Below are positions 1 through 7,411 of a stretch of 24,728 nucleotides of DNA, in pieces. Position 1 is the stretch's first letter; every line of letters begins with the position of its first letter. Position numbers and translations under genes: made by a program. The notes under the pieces were generated by a model. It did no database searches. It saw nothing but the letters and a program-made list of their open reading frames with translations, and was not told where the DNA came from. The stretch lies in NCBI GenBank assembly GCA_043803085.1, contig JAZDKM010000004.1, positions 1 through 24,728 of the forward strand, read 5' to 3'. The DNA comes from JAAEQG01 sp043803085. Lineage in GTDB: Bacteria; Planctomycetota; Phycisphaerae; UBA1845.

Positions 1-1
1 G

Positions 2-688
2 ACGCTGGTGGCGCGAAACGAAGCGGCCCTGCGCAGGGTACAGTCTGAATTGAGCACCGCCGCAGGGCAGATACACCATACCGTGGGCGCGGATTTCGGC
101 GATCCGCAGGTGGTGCAGGAGCGGGTGGCCGCCCACGTGCAGGCGCATGGTCCGATCCATATCCTCGTCAACAACACCGGCGGACCACCCCCAGGGCCCA
201 TCCTGGAGGCAAAACCGGAGGCGTTCCTCACGGCGATCTCGCACCATTTGATTTGCAACCAGCTTCTGGTGCAGGTCGTGGCGCCCGGGATGAAGGAGGC
301 CGGTTACGGCCGGATCATTAACATCGTCTCCCTTTCCGTAAAGCAGCCGATCCCCGGTCTGGGCGTGTCCAACGCGACCCGGTGGGCGGTGGCAGCTTGG
401 GCTAAGACGCTGGCCGGCGAGTTGGGTCCCTTGGGTATCACGGTGAACAACGTTCTGCCGGGTTACACGGATACGCAACGGTTGCGGTCGCTGCTGCGCG
501 CGAAGGCCGAAAAAGAAGGCGTGAGCCTAGAGGCGCTGGAGGAGGCCGTGAAAAGGGAGATCCCCGCCGGCCGCTTCGCCAGGCCTGAGGAAATCGCCGC
601 CGCGGTTGGGTTCTTGGCTTCGCCGGCCGCAAGTTATGTCAACGGCATCAACTTGCCCGTCGACGGCGGGCGGTCACAGAGTCTGTGA
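2..688 (+). CDS. SDR-family oxidoreductase, 5' end outside window
   Basis: C-terminal ~228 residues of a short-chain dehydrogenase/reductase with a Rossmann fold. The frame is open to the left edge (reads T-L-V-A-R-N-E), so the glycine-rich cofactor loop and true start lie outside; the GTG at 8 is internal. Counting from that GTG, the structural motif NNTGG is at 55-59 (NNAG in the family) and the family end VNGINLPVDGG is at 211-221. The active site is atypical: where a classical SDR has YxxxK, this protein has SNATR (121-125), so Tyr is Ser and Lys is Arg. A subgroup usually annotated as 3-oxoacyl-ACP reductase-like shows similar replacements, so substrate and even activity are open. The stop lies 15 bases before an ATG (704) that appears to be the ancestral start of the downstream glycosyltransferase, suggesting an old operon. 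Family call is firm, reaction is not. Confidence 0.85.
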   Translation, partial: TLVARNEAALRRVQSELSTAAGQIHHTVGADFGDPQVVQERVAAHVQAHGPIHILVNNTGGPPPGPILEAKPEAFLTAISHHLICNQLLVQVVAPGMKEAGYGRIINIVSLSVKQPIPGLGVSNATRWAVAAWAKTLAGELGPLGITVNNVLPGYTDTQRLRSLLRAKAEKEGVSLEALEEAVKREIPAGRFARPEEIAAAVGFLASPAASYVNGINLPVDGGRSQSL

Positions 689-703
689 GAAGGGTGAAGG
701 TGT

Positions 704-720
704 GATGTCGGACGATGCCG
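704..720 (+). other. Stranded original start codon of the glycosyltransferase gene
   Basis: An ATG at 704 follows a purine-rich Shine-Dalgarno-like stretch (AGAAGGGTGAAGG, 688-700). It opens the frame M-S-D-D-A-A, which runs into the mobile element starting at 721. If the element and one CTAG copy are removed, this frame continues as MSDDAASGHLQDP straight into the downstream gene. This is therefore read as the separated 5' tip of the gene now at 988-2982. The joining is seen directly in the sequence; the history is inference. Confidence 0.6.
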
Positions 721-998
721 CTAGCCCGCATTTCTCACCACCACTGGGAATTGGCCGCCAGTCTGCTTATTTCGCCCTTTCAGGGCTCGCGTGGTTGGAA
801 CGCCTTCAGACCCAGGGCTTTGCCCTGGGCTTTCATAGCGTGCCCTTTCAGGGCATAGCAGCCCGTGGTGAAAGTGGCCAAGCGCGGTGTGGCACGGGCA
901 TCTTGCCCGTGAAAACACAGGCTGGAAGCCTGTGCTACAACTTCCGCCACGGGCTGATAGGAGCACGGCGGCGCGCTTGGGTGAGAAATGCGGGCTAG
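721..998. mobile_element. MITE-like non-autonomous element with 19-bp inverted repeats and CTAG ends
   Basis: A 278-bp segment is bounded by perfect 19-bp inverted repeats: CTAGCCCGCATTTCTCACC at 721-739 and its reverse complement at 980-998. Each end carries the palindrome CTAG, consistent with a 4-bp target duplication of the YTAR type used by IS5-like transposases, leaving a terminal repeat beginning CCCGCATTTC. There is no transposase gene inside. The interior is packed with palindromes: 811-829, 842-854, 893-911 and 916-934. The reading frames through it (for example the end of a frame finishing at 998) have no protein-like character. The IS5 link rests only on the CTAG ends and is tentative. 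Confidence 0.7.
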
Positions 999-2982
999 TG
1001 GCCATCTCCAGGACCCTTCCGAGGCGCCCCGTCGGGGGGCCATGCGCGCCGACGTGGCGATTTTCGTGGGTATCATCGTCCTGGCGTTGAGCCTCCGGGT
1101 GACGTATGTGCTGCAGATGCGTGCGAGTCCGTTTTTTGATCGTCACATCCTGGATGCGGCTTATCATGACGCCTGGGCGACGGCCATCGCGGAAGGGCGA
1201 ACCTTCGTGGAAGGCCCTTACTTTCGCGCCCCACTCTACCCGTGGTTTCTCGGGGGCGTGTACGCGTTGTTCGGACGCGGATTCCTGCTGCCGCGACTGA
1301 TCCAGGCGCTGATCGGAGCGCTCAGTTGCGGGTGGCTCTATCTGCTGGGGCGGGAGGCGTTTGGTCGGACCGCGGGGTTGCTCGCCGGCGTCGCGGCGGC
1401 CACCTACTGGGTCTTTTGCTACTACGATGCCGAACTGCTGACCGAGTCGCTGACCGTCTTCTTGGACGTGTTGCTGCTTTGGTGTCTGCTCCGGGCCTAT
1501 CGGCGGCCCGGTGCCGCAGGATGGGTCGGCGCAGGGGTCGTGCTGGGGCTATCGGCGATCACGCGACCGAATACCTTGGTGTTCATTCCGGTGGTGGTCC
1601 TGTGGGTTTTCTGGTCTCGTCGGCCGCGACCGTTCCGCTCGGCGTTTGTTTTTTGCTGTGGGTGTCTGATTCCGATCTTACCGGTGACCGTTCGCAACTG
1701 GGTCGTCGGCAAGGACCTGGTTCTGATCTCTTCGCAAGGCGGGGTGAATTTCTACATCGGCAACAACCCGCAGTCGGACGGCGTCACCGCGGTGGTCCCG
1801 GGCACGCCGCCCGACTGGTGGGGAGGGTATTACGCTTCCATTCAGAAGGCCGAGCAGGCCGTTGGTCGCCCACTCCAACCGTCCGAGGTGTCGCAATACT
1901 ACTTCGGAGAGGGGCTTCGCTTCTGGGCCGAGCGGCCCGGTGCCGCTTTGAACCTGCTGCTCTCGAAACTACGCCTGTTTTGGTCTTCGTACGAGTTGGG
2001 CAATAACCAGAGTCCGTGGTTCTTTGCGGAGCGTTATGCGCCGATGGTCCGCTTCTTACCGCTGAGCTTCGGCGTTCTGGCCCCGCTCGGGCTGGCGGGG
2101 ATCATGATCACGTGGCGCGAGCGTGTGCGGCTGTTGCCGTTGTGGGGCTTCGTCTTGGTCTACATGGGCAGCGTGGCGGCCTTCTTCGTGAACTCGCGCT
2201 ATCGACTGCCCATTGTTCCCGTGCTGATGGTCTATGCGGCGGCATTGCCGGTGTCGGCCGCGGATTGGATTCGCTGGGGTGAGTGGTATCGGGTGGGTCG
2301 AGCTGCGGTGGTGCTCTTCTGCGTAGCCGCCGTGGTGCTCGCGGGAACTGCAACGCTTCCCGATCCAACCGATACGCACAACGCCCATGCGTATGCGACG
2401 TTGGGTCTGGCCTTCCAGGAGAGCGGTCGGCCTGAAGAAGCTCTCGATGCTTATCGTCATTGGCTGGCGATCGAGTTGCAGTATCGGGATAAGAGTCTCG
2501 CCGAGGCGCGAGGGCTCGCGGCGGCGGGGCGCGGCATGGAAGCGGCGGCCATCCTCCGAAAATCAGTCGAGTTTCTTCTTGCCTACCGCGGGACATCGGC
2601 CTCATTCATCGGTTTGCTTGTGGATCGTCATGAGCATGGCGAGGCCATCACTGTGCTTGGTGAACTCCAACGTCGGTTTCCAGAGGACCTCGAAACTGCC
2701 AGCCGGCTAGGGTGGCTGCTGGCGACCTGTCCCCAGGACAACCTGCGCAACGGGGACGAGGCCCTGCGCCTGTGTCTGCCGGTAGTCACCTTGAAGGACC
2801 CGCCGCCGCCATGGCTCGATGCGCTGGCGGCGGCTTATGCGGAGGTGGGTCGGTTCGAGGAGGCCGGTCAGGCGGCCACGCGGGCACTGGAAGGCGCGCG
2901 TCGGTCCGGTCAGGAGGTATTGGCCCGTGGCCTCGAGGAGCGTCTGGCCCTGTACGGAGACCACCAGCCCTACCGAGAATAG
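988..2982 (+). CDS. GT-C (PMT/ArnT, GT39-like) membrane glycosyltransferase with C-terminal TPR domain
   Basis: Integral membrane protein of 664 residues. It has the GT-C layout: a first membrane helix at about 22-40, then an extracytoplasmic loop with acidic residues (LDAAYHDAW; D56 and D61 are catalytic-Asp candidates) and the family motif YFRAPLYPWF (78-87). About ten more hydrophobic helices follow to about residue 460. The last 200 residues are soluble and TPR-like. Such enzymes move a sugar from a polyprenyl-phosphate carrier to protein or lipid acceptors; the substrate cannot be read here. The start is unusual: the ATG at 988 lies inside the right terminal repeat of the mobile element, and the native start (704) is cut off by it. 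Starting at 988 gives nearly the ancestral N-terminus (MRASGHLQDP). An ATG at 1042, just before the first helix and after a G-run, is the alternative. The gene ends 11 bases from a convergent gene. Confidence 0.85.
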   Translation: MRASGHLQDPSEAPRRGAMRADVAIFVGIIVLALSLRVTYVLQMRASPFFDRHILDAAYHDAWATAIAEGRTFVEGPYFRAPLYPWFLGGVYALFGRGFLLPRLIQALIGALSCGWLYLLGREAFGRTAGLLAGVAAATYWVFCYYDAELLTESLTVFLDVLLLWCLLRAYRRPGAAGWVGAGVVLGLSAITRPNTLVFIPVVVLWVFWSRRPRPFRSAFVFCCGCLIPILPVTVRNWVVGKDLVLISSQGGVNFYIGNNPQSDGVTAVVPGTPPDWWGGYYASIQKAEQAVGRPLQPSEVSQYYFGEGLRFWAERPGAALNLLLSKLRLFWSSYELGNNQSPWFFAERYAPMVRFLPLSFGVLAPLGLAGIMITWRERVRLLPLWGFVLVYMGSVAAFFVNSRYRLPIVPVLMVYAAALPVSAADWIRWGEWYRVGRAAVVLFCVAAVVLAGTATLPDPTDTHNAHAYATLGLAFQESGRPEEALDAYRHWLAIELQYRDKSLAEARGLAAAGRGMEAAAILRKSVEFLLAYRGTSASFIGLLVDRHEHGEAITVLGELQRRFPEDLETASRLGWLLATCPQDNLRNGDEALRLCLPVVTLKDPPPPWLDALAAAYAEVGRFEEAGQAATRALEGARRSGQEVLARGLEERLALYGDHQPYRE

Positions 2983-2993
2983 GAAAGCGGGCC

Positions 2994-3512
2994 TCACGGA
3001 AGGGCCGCAAGAGCTTCGAAGGCGTGGCTGCGTTCCGCCCTGGTGCGGCTCAACTGGAGGACACGGTGCCAAGCCTGGCGGGCGTGATGGAACTTGCCCA
3101 GTGCGGTCATCAGTTGGGCCCACAGCGTATTCACGCGGGGGTCCTCGTCGTTGAGGGTCAAAGCTACGCGCAGCAGTTCTTCGGCCTGGTCGTAGGTGCC
3201 GTCGGCGAGCGCCTGCTCAGCGAGTCGGCAAAGGTGGATGATTTCGTGTTTGACACCCGGCCCGAAAGCGTCGCGGAGGCGGATGACCAGGGTGTACTGC
3301 GCCGCAACCCACACCAGAACGGCACCGGCCAAGGCACTGGTCGTCACCCAGCCGGGAATCGACGCCGGAACGATCCACCAGCCCCACAGGCCGATCTGAG
3401 CGCACAGGCAGAAAAGCATGGCCAGAACCAGGCCCAACCAGTCCCAGCGCAGGAGGATGAGCCCGGCGCCGGGGACGATGAGATTCAGCCATGGGGCGAC
3501 GGACCGGCGCAT
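2994..3512 (-). CDS. Small TPR-like membrane protein
   Basis: 172 residues. The N-terminal half holds two or three hydrophobic segments (about 8-25, 28-48, 52-75), beginning with APWLNLIVPGAGLILL, a proline/glycine-containing hairpin typical of small membrane proteins. The C-terminal half (about 90-165) is a helical, TPR-like pair containing ALADGTYDQAEELLRVAL and the LNDEDPRVNTLWAQL turn. This suggests a membrane-anchored scaffold with a cytoplasmic interaction domain. It is convergent with the glycosyltransferase, which also ends in TPR repeats, with 11 bases between them, so they do not form an operon. No strong Shine-Dalgarno precedes the ATG. No specific function is assignable. Confidence 0.7.
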   Translation of the reverse strand: MRRSVAPWLNLIVPGAGLILLRWDWLGLVLAMLFCLCAQIGLWGWWIVPASIPGWVTTSALAGAVLVWVAAQYTLVIRLRDAFGPGVKHEIIHLCRLAEQALADGTYDQAEELLRVALTLNDEDPRVNTLWAQLMTALGKFHHARQAWHRVLQLSRTRAERSHAFEALAALP

Positions 3513-3649
3513 GGTTTGTGACTCTTCGGCGGGTTCGCGGTTACGGACGAGCCCATCACCCGCCGCGCTCGCCGTGGAGGAGCAAGCAACGACTCATTAT
3601 CGCGAGACCCGCAGGAAGTATAACCCTAGAATCGTTAGCCGATAAGCGT

Positions 3650-3679
3650 TTGGACAGGTGCCGGTGCCGGTGCTAGGAT
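3650..3679 (+). promoter_or_regulatory. Putative sigma-70-type promoter of the lipoprotein gene
   Basis: TTGGAC (3650-3655) and TAGGAT (3674-3679) are 18 bases apart. A start near 3686 would leave a leader of only about 15 bases, just containing the GGAGGTGA ribosome site (3689-3696). The spacer holds a GGTGCC tandem repeat. Two other genes in the window also use TAGGAT as the -10 hexamer. Confidence 0.3.
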
Positions 3680-3700
3680 TCAAAGGGTGGAGGTGACACG

Positions 3701-4249
3701 ATGAAAACGGGGTGGTTGCTTTTGCCGGCTCTACTCGTGATCGGCGTCGCGGGTTGCTCGGCCCCGCAGGCGACGGCGCTCAATTACAGCGTGCTCCGTT
3801 TGGCCGATGCTTCGCAGGCGGCGGTCTTCGATGCGGCGGCCCAGGCCCTCGGCGAACATTTCACCATTCGCCGGTCCGACCGGGTCGCAGGAATGCTCGA
3901 GGCGGTCCCGATGGAAGGGGTAGGAAAAGGTTCGCGCGGGCGTTTGGGTGACGTGGTGGCGGTCCCGCGCCGAGAACGCCGCGTGGCGGAGGTGCGAGTC
4001 GAAAGCGAGGGGAACCTGGTGAAAGTGTTCTGTAAGGTGCTGGTGCAGGAATACGATACGCAGGCCCACCAGATGTTCAATCGCGAGCATGCCCTCAGCG
4101 ATCTGCCGACCGATACGCCGGCCGACCGGGACGCCGCCACCACCACGGAGCAGAACGCCGTCTGGCGGACTCAGCGTCGTGACAAGGCGTTGGAGGACCG
4201 GATTCTGCGAGCCGTTCGAGAGCAGGTTGCGGGCGCGAAGGTCGTGTGA
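3701..4249 (+). CDS. Small lipoprotein of unknown function
   Basis: 182 residues with a clear type II signal peptide: MKTG, a hydrophobic core (WLLLPALLVIGV) and the lipobox V-A-G-C with Cys19 as lipidation site, so it should be exported and anchored in a membrane. The mature part starts with an S/A/P-rich linker. It continues with a domain rich in short strands and basic residues (about 45-125) and a helical, charged C-terminus (about 145-182). No enzymatic motif is visible. The start is supported by a near-perfect ribosome site, GGAGGTGA, five bases upstream. The next gene (four-cysteine protein) starts 69 bases downstream on the same strand and may be co-transcribed. The family is not recognised. 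Confidence 0.8.
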   Translation: MKTGWLLLPALLVIGVAGCSAPQATALNYSVLRLADASQAAVFDAAAQALGEHFTIRRSDRVAGMLEAVPMEGVGKGSRGRLGDVVAVPRRERRVAEVRVESEGNLVKVFCKVLVQEYDTQAHQMFNREHALSDLPTDTPADRDAATTTEQNAVWRTQRRDKALEDRILRAVREQVAGAKVV

Positions 4250-4318
4250 CGCTCCGGTAATCAGGCGGCGGAGTGCACCGCTGCGGCTCGCCGGCCGATG
4301 GAGGCCAGGGGAGTTAAC

Positions 4319-4645
4319 ATGATTCAATGCAGCCAGTGCGAGCACTTTCACCGCGGGCCGGACGGCGGAGTCACCTTCACCTGCAACCCCTTTGACAACA
4401 TCGTGGAGCCCGAGTGCCTCGTCAAATGGCAACTGATCAAGCTGGACACCATGGTGCAGGCTTACCAAGCCACCCTCCGCATGTATGAGCGCCTGGCCCC
4501 CTTGCAGGAAAGAATGTTCCGCCACATGGAACGCGAAATCCAGGAGCAGGAAGACGCGGAAAGTTGGAAACACGGCTACGAGGAGGAAGGCGAAGTGGAG
4601 GGCGAGGAGGAGGAATGTGATGACGAGGAGGACCGGGGACCGTGA
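4319..4645 (+). CDS. Small four-cysteine (zinc-ribbon-like) acidic protein
   Basis: 108 residues from the ATG at 4319, chosen because AGGGGAG lies six bases upstream; an in-frame ATG at 4298 lacks this. The N-terminus has C4-x2-C7 followed by C22 and C33, a possible metal-binding ribbon (MIQCSQCEHF...CNPF...PECL). A helical stretch follows (KWQLIKLDTMVQAYQATL onward, about 35-80). The last 25 residues are almost all Glu/Asp. Proteins with this start are, to my recollection, widespread but uncharacterised in planctomycetes. Its last 70 bases overlap, on the opposite strand, the 3' end of the glycosyltransferase at 4576-6099. Function unknown; a role in protein or nucleic-acid binding is only a guess. 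Confidence 0.75.
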   Translation: MIQCSQCEHFHRGPDGGVTFTCNPFDNIVEPECLVKWQLIKLDTMVQAYQATLRMYERLAPLQERMFRHMEREIQEQEDAESWKHGYEEEGEVEGEEEECDDEEDRGP

Positions 4646-6099
4646 GAAGGGCCGGTCAGCAACAAAACGAACAGCCCGCCGGCGGAGAGCAACTCCACGA
4701 TGGTGAGGGCCCATTCTTCAGGTGCGACCTCCGCCCGAAGCCTGGCGTACTCTTCCCGGCAGCGCTTCTCCAACTCCTGTTCCGGCGGGAGTAACTGGGC
4801 GAACTGGTCCGGGGGAAGTTTCGCCCGCAAGTCCTCGTACTGCTCTGCGTATTTCTGGAGATATTGGCTCTTGTTCCATTCCAGCACGTCGGGCCAACTG
4901 CCCGCGCCGCGGCTTCGGCCGAGCCAATCCAGCGCCAGCATTTGAAAGGTCGCCGCAGCCAGGAAGGGCATGAGCGCCAGCCAAAGAAGACGGCGCTCCA
5001 AAGCTGCCATGACCAGAAAAGGAATCGGCAAGACGATGTAGCGCTCGTGCACACGCGTGGGGAGCATCACGACCGCCAGCAGCGCGACGGCGGTGAAGAT
5101 CAACAGTGGGGCGCGATGGGCCGCACGCCGGCGGAGGACCAGCACCGCCGACGCGATCAGGGCCGTGGTCAGCAGGAGCTTGCCCCAGGCGTCCTTCTGC
5201 AGACCGATCAACTCCTTGCTTGCGTCAAGATCGTCGCAGAGCAGCAAATCGACGTACCAGACATTGAAAGCTTTCAGCGTAGTGAGCTTGTAAGCCTCGA
5301 AGAGGTTGTTCGTATACGACTCCTCAAACCATTTCAGGCCCGAGTGCAGTGTAAATGGAAGCGAGGGAACGAACAGCACCAGGACGGCCGAGCCCACTGC
5401 CGCGATGATCCGCCACCGCCGCGGCCCCAGCACAAACGCAAACGCCCAGACGGGTGCAAACAGGATGGCCTGCGTCTTGAGACCCAGGCCGACACCCCAG
5501 AGGAGGCCGGCGACCCACCAGCGCTGCGCGAGCATGGCCCAGAGCACCCATACCAGCGCGGCCAGGATCCAACTGTCGGTCTGCGTCCACCGGGCCGAAT
5601 CGAGTATGAACGGCGGGGCCAGCATGATGACGGCGAACGCTAAGGCACCGGCCAGGGCCGAGGCCAACCGCCGTACAATCGCCAGGCACCCGACCGCAAT
5701 CAGACCGTCGCCGATGATGGAGAGCAGGGCGTAGATGACCCGCGCTGCTAGCGTGTTTGAAGTCAGCGTGGGGTCGAAGGCGTACAGAGTCTTCATCTCC
5801 GCGTAGAGCAGGAGGCCCGCCAGGGGCGGATAGTTGCACACCCTGCGGATGAAGTGCTCGGGATGCCGCGCGCGCCCGGCCGCGTCATGCCGGTAACTCC
5901 ACATGAGCGATTCATGCGGGGCATGGTCGTAAAGGGAGGCGAAGCCCTCTTCGTGCATGAGCACGCCCCAGCGCACGTACTCGTGATGGTCCCAGAGCAT
6001 CGAAGAGGCCGGCGGCTGGACGACGACGTAACCACGCACCGCCAGTCCGATGAGCAACGCACCGATCACGATGAGCCGGCTCAAGGCAGAGGGTTTCAT
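4576..6099 (-). CDS. GT-C family membrane glycosyltransferase
   Basis: 507 residues from the ATG at 6099. The open frame extends upstream to 6249, but that part lies inside nadC and is a shadow. The N-terminal helix (LIVIGALLIGLAVRGYVVV, about 8-27) leads into a periplasmic loop with SMLWDHHEYVRWG (D37 is a catalytic-Asp candidate, as in ALG/PMT/ArnT enzymes). About nine further membrane helices follow and then a soluble, charged C-terminus containing PPDQFAQLLPPEQELEKR. It probably uses a polyprenyl-linked sugar donor. The start is 16 bases after the nadC stop, so the two likely form an operon, although no good ribosome site is seen. The last ~20 residues are almost pure Ser/Pro and are antisense to the acidic tail of the convergent gene. 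Confidence 0.8.
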   Translation of the reverse strand: MKPSALSRLIVIGALLIGLAVRGYVVVQPPASSMLWDHHEYVRWGVLMHEEGFASLYDHAPHESLMWSYRHDAAGRARHPEHFIRRVCNYPPLAGLLLYAEMKTLYAFDPTLTSNTLAARVIYALLSIIGDGLIAVGCLAIVRRLASALAGALAFAVIMLAPPFILDSARWTQTDSWILAALVWVLWAMLAQRWWVAGLLWGVGLGLKTQAILFAPVWAFAFVLGPRRWRIIAAVGSAVLVLFVPSLPFTLHSGLKWFEESYTNNLFEAYKLTTLKAFNVWYVDLLLCDDLDASKELIGLQKDAWGKLLLTTALIASAVLVLRRRAAHRAPLLIFTAVALLAVVMLPTRVHERYIVLPIPFLVMAALERRLLWLALMPFLAAATFQMLALDWLGRSRGAGSWPDVLEWNKSQYLQKYAEQYEDLRAKLPPDQFAQLLPPEQELEKRCREEYARLRAEVAPEEWALTIVELLSAGGLFVLLLTGPSHGPRSSSSSHSSSSPSTSPSSS

Positions 6100-6115
6100 G
6101 GTTCTGTGGTGTTCA

Positions 6116-7219
6116 TCACAGTCGGGCCAGCGACAAGTCCACCGCCGTGGCGGAATGGGTGAGGGCACCGACGGAGATGCGGTCCACGCCGGTGCGGGCC
6201 ACTTCGGCCGCGTTCGCCAGCGTGATTCCGCCGGAGGCCTCCAACTCAACTCGGCCTTTCAGGCCCAGCGCGTCACGGCGCGCGACTGCCCGCCGCAGGT
6301 CATCGAGGCCGAAGTTGTCCAAGAGAATGATGTGTATCCCGACGACCTTGAACAGCTCTTCGAGCTGTTCGAGCGAGTCGGCCTCCACCTCCACGAACTT
6401 CGGCACGGGGCTGAGGTCCGCCGCGCGGTTGAGCATGTCGAACACCGCGTAGGACAACCGCTCGACGGGGATGCCGGCCAAGTGGTTGTCCTTGAGCAGG
6501 ACTGCGTCGTACAGGCCCATGCGGTGATTATGCCCGCCGCCGCAACGGACAGCGTACTTCTCCAGCAGCCGCCAGCCGGGCGTGGTCTTACGGGTGTCGT
6601 AAATCTTTGCGGTGGTGCCCACGACGGCATCGACGTACCGGCGGGTCAGGGTGGCGACGCCGCACAACCGCTGCAGGAAGTTAAGCAGCACGCGCTCGGT
6701 CGCCAAGACCGAACGGTTCGGCCCGATCAGGATAGCCAGGCGGACCGGCGTGCGCTCAAAGTACGTGCCATCCAGGGCGACCGGCTGGAAAGCCGGCTCC
6801 ACAGGCGAAACGGCGTCAGGCATTTTCATCCATGTAGCTGCCTCTGCCGAGGGCGGTGCTCCCGGCGCGGAAGAAGATTGCTGACCTCTTTTCGCATCCG
6901 GACCGGCATCGGGCTCGATGGCCCAGGCGGAGTGAATCGCCCGAGGCGGGTGGCATTCGAAGGAGCGCCGGGGTAAACCCGGCGGCTCGACCTGCCATTC
7001 GATGCGGATGGCCTCGTCGTACACGTTCAGAATTTCGCCCGCGACGGCCTGTCCGGCGAAGACCGCCGGCTGCTTGAGAAACAGTTCGAACCGCGCCTCG
7101 CCTTCGGCCTCCAGGAGTTGGCTGGTCACATCCCCCGAGCCGAGGTCTTCTTCCTTGGCGATCCGCGCCACCGTGCCTGTCGCGTCAAGCAAAAAGGCGT
7201 CAGAAACCTTCTTCTGCAC
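6116..7219 (-). CDS. nadC: Nicotinate-nucleotide pyrophosphorylase (quinolinate phosphoribosyltransferase)
   Basis: Converts quinolinate and PRPP to nicotinate mononucleotide, CO2 and PPi in de novo NAD synthesis. Family motifs are intact: EEDLGSGDVTS (23-33), RKTTPGWR (210-217), KYAVRCGGGHNHRMGL (221-236), LLKDNH (241-246), then EVEA, LLDNF, LEASGGI and DRISVGALTHSA towards the C-terminus. It starts with GTG at 7219, supported by GGGAGAG a few bases upstream. At 367 residues it is about 70-80 longer than usual. The extra residues (about 79-147) sit in the N-terminal domain between IEWQVE and ALDGTYFERTPV, are Pro/Ala/Ser-rich, and include the translation of an intergenic-type palindrome. The frame is open throughout, so the protein may still be made. 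Upstream partner of the glycosyltransferase at 4576-6099. Confidence 0.92.
   Translation of the reverse strand: MQKKVSDAFLLDATGTVARIAKEEDLGSGDVTSQLLEAEGEARFELFLKQPAVFAGQAVAGEILNVYDEAIRIEWQVEPPGLPRRSFECHPPRAIHSAWAIEPDAGPDAKRGQQSSSAPGAPPSAEAATWMKMPDAVSPVEPAFQPVALDGTYFERTPVRLAILIGPNRSVLATERVLLNFLQRLCGVATLTRRYVDAVVGTTAKIYDTRKTTPGWRLLEKYAVRCGGGHNHRMGLYDAVLLKDNHLAGIPVERLSYAVFDMLNRAADLSPVPKFVEVEADSLEQLEELFKVVGIHIILLDNFGLDDLRRAVARRDALGLKGRVELEASGGITLANAAEVARTGVDRISVGALTHSATAVDLSLARL
6954..6989. repeat. REP-like palindrome inside nadC
   Basis: The 19-base palindrome CGCCGGGGTAAACCCGGCG (6966-6984) and its flanks match the intergenic copy at 15458-15493 at 32 of 36 positions. In the nadC frame it encodes part of the extra N-terminal segment (around EPPGLPRRSFEC). 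The other copy adjoins a RAYT transposase remnant, which fits a RAYT-mobilised REP element. Confidence 0.65.
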
Positions 7220-7269
7220 TTGCTACTCTCCCGTGCGACGAAGTACCCGGGCCGGAAAGCGACACCGTC

Positions 7270-7296
7270 ATCCTAGCGGTGATGCCGGGATGTCAA
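7270..7296 (-). promoter_or_regulatory. Putative nadC promoter
   Basis: Reading the minus strand, a perfect TTGACA (7296-7291) is followed after 15 bases by TAGGAT (7275-7270). The spacing is short for sigma-70, but both hexamers recur at the kdsB promoter. The nadC GTG is about 50 bases further on. Confidence 0.35.
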
Positions 7297-7317
7297 AAGG
7301 GGTCAGGGATCTTTTTC
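7295..7317 (+). repeat. GGTCAGGA-type motif, copy 1
   Basis: AAAAGGGGTCAGGGATC followed by TTTTTC. It resembles three other copies in the window (15775-15798, 16721-16744, 17543-17568). The A-run and T-run can pair as a short stem. This is the most diverged copy. Confidence 0.5.
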
Positions 7318-7411
7318 GTCCCTCGCCGCCCCCCGCGGCGCCGGAGGCCCAGAGGACGGAAAACGATTCGGGACCCAATAGTGTTCGGCACAACGTTTGC
7401 GGCCCATCTTC

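Noticed and set aside
606..998. A plus-strand frame crossing the SDR end and the mobile element
   Set aside because: Sequence is translated palindromes. Only the six codons from ATG 704 are meaningful, as the old start of the glycosyltransferase.
3731..4714. A 327-codon minus-strand frame opposite the lipoprotein and four-cysteine genes
   Set aside because: Shadow of two better-supported plus-strand genes with ribosome sites, a lipobox and a Cys pattern.
6050..6976. A 308-codon plus-strand frame opposite nadC
   Set aside because: Antisense to the conserved NadC motifs; no domain likeness.
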